DNA of 64,000 nucleotides from Streptomyces sp. Je 1-79 (GTDB lineage: Bacteria; Actinomycetota; Actinomycetes; Streptomycetales; Streptomycetaceae), in assembly GCF_025195125.1 (NCBI RefSeq), contig NZ_JAMGSL010000006.1:107815-171814 (forward strand). The letters are read 5' to 3'. Position numbers and translations under genes: made by a program. The notes under the pieces are model-generated. The model did not search any database. It saw only the letters and a list, made by a program, of their open reading frames with translations, and was not told the DNA's origin. Every line of letters starts with the position of its first letter. Positions within the stretch are counted from its first letter, which is position 1. Shown here piece by piece: positions 57,998 through 64,000 of the stretch.

Positions 57998-60819
57998 CCC
58001 TGACCTTCCAGGCCCTCCGCGAGGCGATGCGGGACAACGCCCAGCAGCCGGAGGGGCCGGCGCGCAACGCGCGCGCCGAGCAGCTTCTCGCCGAGGCGGA
58101 GCTGATCGGTGAACCGCCGGCCGTCATCGAGGCGCTGGGGCACCAGCTCCAGGCGTACAACTACAGCTCCGAGAAGGCGAAGATGTTCGTGCCCTTCTCG
58201 CGGCTGCTGCGGATGTGGGACGACGATCCGTCGGCCTTCGACGCGTACGAGACGCACTCACTGCACTGGGTGTTCAAGTGGGTCTCCAGCGGCATGCTCG
58301 ACCAGCCGCACATCCCGCTCGCCTCGATCGAGAAGTGGCTCGGCGAGATGGAGCACCGCTACCGGCTGGCGGGCCACTCGGAACGGGCCGTGCGGCAGGG
58401 TGAGTTCCGGGTGGCGCGGCACATCGGTGACCGGGAGAGGGCCGAGCGGGCGTACGCGGCCTGGCTGGCGGCCGAGCGGGACCGGATGGCCGACTGTCAC
58501 GCCTGCGAACTGCACGGGCAGGGTGCGTGGTCGGCGGAGCTCGGCGACGACGAGCAGGCTCTGCGGACCTGGGCTCCGGTCCTCGCGGGCGAGCACAGCT
58601 GCGCGCACGAGCCGCACGCGATCCTCGCCTCCTCGTTGCTGCCGCTGGTGCGGCTGGGCCGGGTGGACGAGGCCCGCGCGCACCATCTGCGCGGCTACCG
58701 GCTGGTGCGGCCGATGGAGAGCATGCGGGGCTCGGTGGCGCAGCACATCGAGTTCTGCGCGCTGACCGGGAACGAGGCGCGGGGTCTGGAGATCCTGGCG
58801 GAGCGTCCCGCGTACTTCACCGACGGCGGCGATCCGGACAGCCTGGCGGACTTCCTGGCCGTGACGGCGCTGCTCATGGACCGGATGGTGGCGCTCGGCC
58901 TCGGCGGACAGTCGGTGCCGGGGCCGGCGGGTTCGTCGTGGACCGCCGCCGAACTGGCCGGCCACGCGCGCGTGGAGGCGCTGGCGATCGCGCGACGCTT
59001 CGACGAGCGGAACGGCACGGGGCGGGTCGGCGAGCTCGTACGGGACCGGATGGACTCCCGGCCGCTCCTGGACCGGCTGCCGCTGGGGGTACGGGCGGCG
59101 GGCCCGGTGCCCGCGCGGGCGCGCGTGCCGGAGCCGGTGGCGGAGCCGCGCGACCTGCTCGCGGAGGCGCGCCTGCTGTCTGCGGCACGGAACCCGGCGG
59201 CGCGCGAGGCATGGGCGGCGGTGGGAGCCGCCGGCCTCGAACTGGACGCGCTGGCGCGGGCCGAGGTGGACGACCACCGGGCCATGGCGATGGAGGACGG
59301 TCCGGCGGAGTCGGTCCGGCTGTTCCATCGGGCCGCGGAGGGGTACGAGGCTGCCGGCGACCGGGGTGAGGCGGAGGCCGCCAGGGCCAGGGCGGCGTAC
59401 GCCCACGCGTCCGACGGGCGGCTTGCGGAGGCGACGAGTGCCGTCGAGGAGTCGGTCGCCCGCCTGCTCGCCCTCCACGCGGAGGGAGCGGCGACCCCCC
59501 GCCAGACGGCGGGCGGGCTGCTGAGCCGGGTCCGGGTGGGGCTGCTGCGGCTGCACGACGAGGAGGGCGGGGCCGCGGGGGACGGTGGACCGGGAGCCGG
59601 TGGACCGGCGCGCGGGGAGCCGGCGGACGGGGCCGACCCGGCCGACCGGCTCGCGCGGGCCGTGGACGAGCTGGTCGCCTTCGCCGTTCCGTACGGTGAC
59701 GATCCGGCGGTCGCCGACCGGGTCGCCGAGGCCGAGGCCACCCGGGGCGATCTGGCCGCGCACCGGGGGGACGCCGAGGAGGCGGCCCGTCGGTACGCGT
59801 ACGCCGCGGAGCTCTACCACCGGGCCGGGATGCCCTGGTACGCGGTGGAGCCGGAGGCGCGGCTCGCGCGGATCGCCCTGCACCAGGGCGACCTGGAGAC
59901 CGCCGAGCGGGCGGCCCGGGCCGCACTCGACCACGGCGTGGAGCACGCCGGGGCCGGCGGGCAGACCCGGCTCAGGCTCCGGCTCGCCGAAGTCCTCGGC
60001 GCGGCGGGGCGGTTCGACGAGGCCGCGGCGCACGCCCTGGAGGCGGCGCACTGGGCCGACGAGGCGGGCGAGAGCCAGGGCATCGGCGCGTACGCCCGGC
60101 ACCAGCTGGGCGGTTGGCTGCTGCGGGAGTCGCGGGTCGCGGAGGCGGCGGCGATCCTGGAGTCGGTGCTGCCGGACCTGTCCGTGGAGGAGCACGGGGA
60201 CGGGATGGTCGTCCAGACCCTGTGGTGGCTCGGCGACTGCCTCGCGGCGCTGGACGAGCCCCGGTCGGCGGCGGAGCAGTGGCTGCGGGCGGCGGAGCTC
60301 GCCATGGCGTGGCCCGAGCAGCACGACCACGCGATGCTCGCCAACCTGGCGGCGCAGGCGCTGCTCCGGGCGGAGCTGCGGCCGGAGGCCGCGGCGGCGT
60401 ACGAGCGTGCGGGCGAGCTGTGGAGCGCGCTGGGCGACACCGCGGCGTACGTGCGGACCCTGCGGGTCCGGGCGTGGATCGCGGGCGCGGACGGCGACGG
60501 CCGGGCGCTGATGGACGCGGCGGCGGAGGCCTGCGGCGCGGACCTGGCGGAGCGCGGGGAGACGTACGTCCAGGCGGCGGAGCTGCTCGGGGACACGGAC
60601 GCGGCGGTCGCCCTGTCGTACGCGACGCGGGCGGCCGCGGCGTTCACCGAGGCGGGACCCGACCTGCGGGACCGCCGGACGGCGGCGGAGCTGCTGACGG
60701 GCTGGCTCCACCTCCGGCTGGAGGACAGGACGGCGGCGGCCGCGGCGGCCCGCGCGGTGCTCGCGGAGCACGCCGACTCGGAGGAGGCGGCGGAGCTGCT
60801 CTCCCGCGCGACGGCCTGA
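57994..60819 (+). CDS. Large TPR protein co-translated with the Hsp90-like gene
   Basis: 941 residues with no membrane segment or signal. The first 310 residues carry a Cys/His-rich block (ADCHACELHGQGAW and GEHSCAHEPHAIL) among helical repeats. Tetratricopeptide-like pairs continue to the end (AYAAWLAAERDRMADCHACE; RYAYAAELYHRAGMPWYAVE; AYERAGELWSALGDTAAYVR). A Gly/Ala/Asp linker at about residues 525-550 breaks the array. No catalytic motif was found. The ATGA overlap with the Hsp90 gene means that the products are made in parallel, so a complex is likely. Function unknown. Confidence 0.87.
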   Translation: MTLTFQALREAMRDNAQQPEGPARNARAEQLLAEAELIGEPPAVIEALGHQLQAYNYSSEKAKMFVPFSRLLRMWDDDPSAFDAYETHSLHWVFKWVSSGMLDQPHIPLASIEKWLGEMEHRYRLAGHSERAVRQGEFRVARHIGDRERAERAYAAWLAAERDRMADCHACELHGQGAWSAELGDDEQALRTWAPVLAGEHSCAHEPHAILASSLLPLVRLGRVDEARAHHLRGYRLVRPMESMRGSVAQHIEFCALTGNEARGLEILAERPAYFTDGGDPDSLADFLAVTALLMDRMVALGLGGQSVPGPAGSSWTAAELAGHARVEALAIARRFDERNGTGRVGELVRDRMDSRPLLDRLPLGVRAAGPVPARARVPEPVAEPRDLLAEARLLSAARNPAAREAWAAVGAAGLELDALARAEVDDHRAMAMEDGPAESVRLFHRAAEGYEAAGDRGEAEAARARAAYAHASDGRLAEATSAVEESVARLLALHAEGAATPRQTAGGLLSRVRVGLLRLHDEEGGAAGDGGPGAGGPARGEPADGADPADRLARAVDELVAFAVPYGDDPAVADRVAEAEATRGDLAAHRGDAEEAARRYAYAAELYHRAGMPWYAVEPEARLARIALHQGDLETAERAARAALDHGVEHAGAGGQTRLRLRLAEVLGAAGRFDEAAAHALEAAHWADEAGESQGIGAYARHQLGGWLLRESRVAEAAAILESVLPDLSVEEHGDGMVVQTLWWLGDCLAALDEPRSAAEQWLRAAELAMAWPEQHDHAMLANLAAQALLRAELRPEAAAAYERAGELWSALGDTAAYVRTLRVRAWIAGADGDGRALMDAAAEACGADLAERGETYVQAAELLGDTDAAVALSYATRAAAAFTEAGPDLRDRRTAAELLTGWLHLRLEDRTAAAAAARAVLAEHADSEEAAELLSRATA

Positions 60820-60900
60820 GCCCAGGCCCGAGCACAGGCCCGAGCAAAAGCCTGCGCAACGGCCTGAGCCCAGGCCCGCGCGACGGCCTGAGCGCCCGTG

Positions 60901-60938
60901 GTGGGCGATCGTCCCGTTGGTCGGGGTCGATCGCCCAC
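60901..60938 (+). terminator. Hairpin after the TPR gene
   Basis: GTGGGCGATCG and CGATCGCCCAC pair perfectly over 11 bp, and inner CCCG/CGGG extends the stem around TTGGT. It lies 82 nt after the stop, behind the first repeat block. Confidence 0.65.
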
Positions 60939-60939
60939 G

Positions 60940-61128
60940 TCCCCGAGGCTGAGGCCCCGGCCGCCCCGAGGCTGAGGCCCCGGCACCCCCGAGCGTGAGG
61001 CCCGGCCGCCCCGGAGGCTGAGGCTCCGGCGCCCCCGAGCGTGAGGCTCCGGCCGCCCCCGAGGGTGCGGCGCCGCGCCCTCGGGGCCAAGAGCGTGAGG
61101 CCCGGCCGCCCCCGCGGGTGCGGCCCCG
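60940..61128. repeat. Degenerate minisatellite of 23-27-bp units
   Basis: About seven imperfect copies of a unit like CCCCGAGGCTGAGGCCCCGG run head to tail. Variants have GAGCGTGAGG in place of GAGGCTGAGG. The array ends right at the DAK-gene stop codon. Confidence 0.75.
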
Positions 61129-61129
61129 G

Positions 61130-62710
61130 CTACTCCACGCCGATGAGCAGCGCCGGTGCCCCCGCCCCCGCGTGGTACGTCGTCGTGTCCACCGCCAGGT
61201 ACGTCTCCCGGACGTGCCGTTCCAGGGAGTCCGCGAGCGTCGGCGGGGTCTCGTCGGAGACGATCAGGGTCACCAGCTCGCCCCCCGCCGAGAGCATCCG
61301 GTCCAGGACCGTGCGGGCCGTCTCCGTCAGGTCCTGGCCGATGACCGCGACGTCGCCCTCGATCAGGCCGAGGACGTCCCCGGCCTGGCAGACGCCCGCC
61401 GAGGTGAAGGACTGGTGCTCGGCGACGGCGAGTTCCGCGTACCGGGTCGCCCCCGCCGCGGCCGTCATCGCCACCACGTCCTCGTCGAAGCGCCGGTCCG
61501 GCTCGTGGACGGCCAGCGCCGCGATGCCCTGGACGGCCGCCCGGGTGGGGATCAGCGCGACCCGGATGCCCTCCGCGCGGGCCTGCTCGGCCGCCGCGCC
61601 CGCCGTGTGCCGCAGGCCGGTGTCGTTGGGCAGCAGCACGACCTCGACCGCGTGGGCCCGTCGGATCGCGTCGACGAGCTCGCCGCTGGCGGGCGGCTCG
61701 CCCGGCCCGGCCAGCACGGTCGTCGCGCCCGCCTCGGCGCACAGGCCCGCGAGCCCCTCTCCCGGTACGACCGCCACGACGGCGCGCTGCAGCCGTTCCC
61801 GCGTCTCCGAGACGCCCGCGAAGTGCGTGATGCGGATCCGGTACGGCCGCCCGGCCTCCACGCCCGCCTCCACCGCGGCGCCCGCGTCGTCGACATGGAC
61901 GTGCACGTTCCACAGCCCGTCCCCGCCGACGACGACGAGGGATTCGCCGAGCGCGTCCAGCCGGGCGCGCAGCCGTTCCACGGCCGCGTCCTGTGCCTCA
62001 AGGAGGTAGATCACCTCGAAGGCGGGTCCGCCCTCCGGGGCGCAGTCCGCCGACGAGGGCACGGGCACGGCCCGGTTCGGGGGGCGTACCTGCGCCTCGC
62101 CGGACACCACCTCCACCAGCGCCCCGAGGACCGCCACCAGACCCCGTCCGCCCGCGTCCACGACGCCGGCGCGTTCCAGGACGGCCAGCTGCCCGGGAGT
62201 CGCCTCCAGGGCCGTCCTGGCCCCTTCGTACGCCCCTCTGGCGACCGCCACCAGGCTTCCGCCGCCCCCGCAGGCGTCGGCCGCCGCGGTCGCCACGGTC
62301 AGGATCGTTCCCTCGACCGGGTGCGCCACGGCCTCGCGGGCCGCGCGGGCCGCCGCCGCCAGGGAGCGGGCGAGGTGATCGCCGTCACGCCCGTCGGCGA
62401 GCACGGACGCCATGCCGCGCAGCAGCTGCGAGAGGATCGTCCCCGAGTTGCCCCGGGCGCCGATCAAGGCCCCGTGCGCCATGGCGCGTACCGCGTCACC
62501 CGCGTCGGGGTCGTCCGCCGCGAAGAGCGCCTCGACCGCCTGGGCGGCGGACTCCACCGTCAGATAGAGATTGGTCCCGGTGTCCCCGTCGGCGATCGGA
62601 TAGACGTTGATCGCGTCGATCTCCTCGCGCTCCCGGCCGAGCGCCTCCAGCGCCCGTACGCACCAGGATCGGACCGCCGCTGCGTCGAGGGTCTGCGCGG
62701 TCTGCGGCAA
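61130..62710 (-). CDS. DAK1/DhaL-domain protein, FakA-like
   Basis: 526 residues. The N-terminal kinase-like domain has YPIADGDTGTNLYLTVESAA and GARGNSGTILSQLLRGMASV, the DhaL signature of nucleotide binding. The middle and C-terminal parts match the FakA-type fatty-acid-kinase arrangement. The fatty-acid-binding partner FakB (DegV) is not in the window. A TTG start at 62710 has AGGAGG 8 nt upstream. It lies between the Hsp90/TPR operon and rpmB, and from memory is next to recG and rpmB in relatives. Substrate is uncertain. Confidence 0.85.
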   Translation of the reverse strand: MPQTAQTLDAAAVRSWCVRALEALGREREEIDAINVYPIADGDTGTNLYLTVESAAQAVEALFAADDPDAGDAVRAMAHGALIGARGNSGTILSQLLRGMASVLADGRDGDHLARSLAAAARAAREAVAHPVEGTILTVATAAADACGGGGSLVAVARGAYEGARTALEATPGQLAVLERAGVVDAGGRGLVAVLGALVEVVSGEAQVRPPNRAVPVPSSADCAPEGGPAFEVIYLLEAQDAAVERLRARLDALGESLVVVGGDGLWNVHVHVDDAGAAVEAGVEAGRPYRIRITHFAGVSETRERLQRAVVAVVPGEGLAGLCAEAGATTVLAGPGEPPASGELVDAIRRAHAVEVVLLPNDTGLRHTAGAAAEQARAEGIRVALIPTRAAVQGIAALAVHEPDRRFDEDVVAMTAAAGATRYAELAVAEHQSFTSAGVCQAGDVLGLIEGDVAVIGQDLTETARTVLDRMLSAGGELVTLIVSDETPPTLADSLERHVRETYLAVDTTTYHAGAGAPALLIGVE

Positions 62711-62822
62711 CGGGTGATCCTCCTGCTAGGCGGCGTCTGCGGTGAGCTCACCGCAGGGTAGACCCGCTCGTGACCAGGGGCCGGGGCGGGGGCGGCGGTG
62801 TCCGTGGTAGTTTCGTTCTACG

Positions 62823-62846
62823 GGAGCAGCCGTTGTATGCTGCTCC
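62823..62846 (+). promoter_or_regulatory. Hairpin in the rpmB leader
   Basis: GGAGCAGC and GCTGCTCC pair perfectly around CGTTGTAT, about 100 nt before the rpmB start. It could be an operator or an RNA leader element; TATGCT inside it is a possible -10. Function unknown. Confidence 0.4.
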
Positions 62847-62948
62847 GGTTGCCCGGCGAGAGTCGGGCCATTCCCCCGGCAAGCCACTTCAGAACTCTGA
62901 TTCCGGTGCGCCGGTTTCACTGTAAATCTGAAGTCTTTGGAGTGACCC

Positions 62949-63134
62949 GTGGCTGCCAACTGCGACGTCTGCGGCAAGGGGCCGGGCTTCGGCAACAACA
63001 TTTCGCACTCGCACCGCCGTACGTCTCGTCGCTGGAACCCGAACATCCAGCGTGTGCGTGCCGTGGTCGGTCGGACGCCGAAGCGGCTCAACGTCTGCAC
63101 CTCGTGCATCAAGGCCGGCAAGGTCTCGCGCTAA
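62949..63134 (+). CDS. rpmB: 50S ribosomal protein L28, zinc-binding form
   Basis: 61 residues: [20 protein letters not shown], then [20 protein letters not shown] and [12 protein letters not shown]. Cys pairs CDVC and CTSC form a zinc ribbon, so it is the C+ paralogue, like the L32 in this window. GTG start, GGAG 6 nt upstream. Divergent from the DAK gene. A strong terminator follows. Confidence 0.97.
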   Translation: MAANCDVCGKGPGFGNNISHSHRRTSRRWNPNIQRVRAVVGRTPKRLNVCTSCIKAGKVSR

Positions 63135-63175
63135 CGCCGACGTTTCGTCGTAGCGCAGCCCCTGCGGTTGCCTTG

Positions 63176-63207
63176 AAAGGCCGGTTCACCTCGGTGAACC
63201 GGCCTTT
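63176..63207 (+). terminator. Rho-independent terminator after rpmB
   Basis: AAAGGCCGGTTCACC pairs with GGTGAACCGGCCTTT around a small loop and is followed by TTTT-rich sequence. It starts 42 nt after the rpmB stop. Confidence 0.9.
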
Positions 63208-63285
63208 TGCCATGCCCGAAAACCGGACCGGGACCGAGACCGGCACCGGCACCGGCCCCAGGACCGGAGCCGGTACCCGGCCCCG

Positions 63286-64000
63286 CTAGGCCCTGTCGTC
63301 GGCGCGGGTCCGCCAGCCGTGGTCCACCGGGCCGATTCCCGTGCCGAGCGCGAACCCTGCGGCGATCGCCCCGGTCACGTACGCCTTCGCCTCCCGTACC
63401 GCCTCCGGCACGCCCAGCCCCTTCGCGAGACCCGAGGCGACCGCCGAGGCGAGCGTGCAGCCCGTGCCGTGCGTGTGCCGGTTGTCGTGGCGCGGCGCGC
63501 GCAGCCAGTGCTCCTCGTCGCCGTCGGTCAGCAGGTCCACGGCGTCCCCGTCGAGATGACCGCCCTTGATGAGCGCCCAGCGCGGCCCGTACGACAGGAT
63601 CGCCGCGGCGGCCTCCCGGAGATCCGCCTCCGAGCCGACCCGAACGCCCGTGAGCTGCGTCACCTCGTCCAGGTTGGGCGTGGCGACCGTGGCGACCGGC
63701 AGCAGCTTCGTCCGTACGGAGTCCAGCGCCGAGGCCGCGAGCAGCGGGTCGCCGTGCTTGGAGACGCCGACCGGGTCCACGACGACGGGCGCGTCCGTCC
63801 CCGCGAGGAGCTCCGCGACCGTCTCCACCAGCGCGGCGGAGGCCAGCATGCCGGTCTTGACGGCCTGGACGCCGATGTCGTCGACGACGGCGCGGTACTG
63901 GGCCCGTACGGCCTCCTCGGGCAGCTCCCACGCCCCGTGGACGCCCCGCGAGTTCTGCGCGGTGACGGCCGTGATCACGCTCATGCCGTGGACGCCGAGG
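63286..64000 (-). CDS. thiD: Hydroxymethylpyrimidine/phosphomethylpyrimidine kinase ThiD, 5' end beyond the right edge
   Basis: About 238 codons are present; the N-terminal part with the GSDxGGGAG signature is cut off. Seen are [72 protein letters not shown], and [20 protein letters not shown] (anion hole near the catalytic Cys region). It makes HMP-PP for thiamine synthesis. The Met at 63984 (MSVITA) is internal and is not the start. Confidence 0.93.
   Translation of the reverse strand, partial: LGVHGMSVITAVTAQNSRGVHGAWELPEEAVRAQYRAVVDDIGVQAVKTGMLASAALVETVAELLAGTDAPVVVDPVGVSKHGDPLLAASALDSVRTKLLPVATVATPNLDEVTQLTGVRVGSEADLREAAAAILSYGPRWALIKGGHLDGDAVDLLTDGDEEHWLRAPRHDNRHTHGTGCTLASAVASGLAKGLGVPEAVREAKAYVTGAIAAGFALGTGIGPVDHGWRTRADDRA

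Larger units (their letters stand above)
60820..61129. other. 310-nt convergent intergenic region
   Basis: It lies between the TPR gene and the DAK-family gene. It holds three copies of the ACGGCCTGAGC motif (the first overlaps the TPR stop codon; two at 60859 and 60883), a hairpin at 60901-60938 and a degenerate tandem array to 61128. No gene is supported. Confidence 0.7.

Noticed and set aside
56608-60819. Very long plus-strand frame spanning the Hsp90-like and TPR genes
   Set aside because: In its first 1.4 kb it is only a shadow of the Hsp90-like frame; the real TPR gene begins at the ATG at 57994.
56186-60819. Calling the Hsp90/TPR pair an anti-phage defence system
   Set aside because: No nuclease, toxin or other effector domain is visible in either protein and no defence genes are near, so there is no direct support.
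60940-61128. Repeat array considered as CRISPR
   Set aside because: Units are adjacent and imperfect with no unique spacers, and no cas gene is near.

Overview
The window is chromosomal DNA of a high-GC actinomycete, almost certainly Streptomyces. The evidence is very strong G/C in third codon positions, many GTG starts, WhiG (the sporulation sigma factor), an NsdA-type regulator, four tandem type I signal peptidases, and an rnc of the AbsB type in its usual company. From memory the gene order resembles the conserved core of the S. coelicolor chromosome; this was not checked by alignment. I see no insertion sequence, prophage, CRISPR array, rRNA or tRNA gene.

Layout (mostly minus strand). 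1-1730: 3' part of a thiamine ABC transporter (permease, lipoprotein) behind a TPP riboswitch. 1766-2872: rlmN. 3000-6145: a small accessory block (membrane protein, TetR regulator, 14-TM MFS efflux pump). 6290-10846: cdsA-frr-pyrH-tsf-rpsB. 11102-13083: an M23-like protein, a TetR regulator and whiG. 13323-21208: dprA, comM, yraN, a DUF2469 gene, a Nudix gene and signal peptidases sipZ/Y/X/W, mostly overlapping or closely spaced. 21280-23915: rplS-trmD-rimM-KH protein-rpsP. 24095-29591: SprT-like protein, methyltransferase, FtsH, Ffh. 29701-33866: nitrogen control (glnD, glnK, amtB) with a GlnR-type site upstream. 34217-38046: nsdA, a Prim-Pol-like protein, ftsY. 38132-42135: NCS1 permease, luciferase-like oxidoreductase, glucose permease. 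42352-47000: smc, a small coiled-coil protein, acylphosphatase. 47204-53731: CAP-domain protein, HxlR regulator, mutM, rnc, rpmF, DUF177, DivIVA-like protein, coaD, rsmD. 53804-63134: recG, an Hsp90-like/TPR two-gene operon, a DAK-family protein, rpmB. 63286-64000: thiD, cut by the right edge.

The genes work together in several groups. Ffh and FtsY target proteins to the membrane, SipW-Z remove signal peptides, and FtsH removes damaged membrane proteins. RplS, RpsP, RpsB, RpmF, RpmB, RimM, TrmD, RlmN, RsmD, EF-Ts and RRF build and run ribosomes. AmtB, GlnK and GlnD form the ammonium-sensing module. Smc, RecG, DprA, ComM and MutM handle DNA.

The best candidate for an undescribed system is the Hsp90-like GHKL ATPase (56186-57997) overlapping by 4 nt with a 941-residue TPR protein (57994-60819). 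TPR proteins are the classic co-chaperones of eukaryotic Hsp90, and I know of no established dedicated TPR partner for bacterial HtpG. Other points of note are a 19-bp perfect hairpin inside the 5' coding region of sipW, a Prim-Pol homologue that appears to lack catalytic residues, an M23 homologue with Cys in place of a catalytic His, a possible CTG start, and a cluster of palindromes at the glcP promoter.
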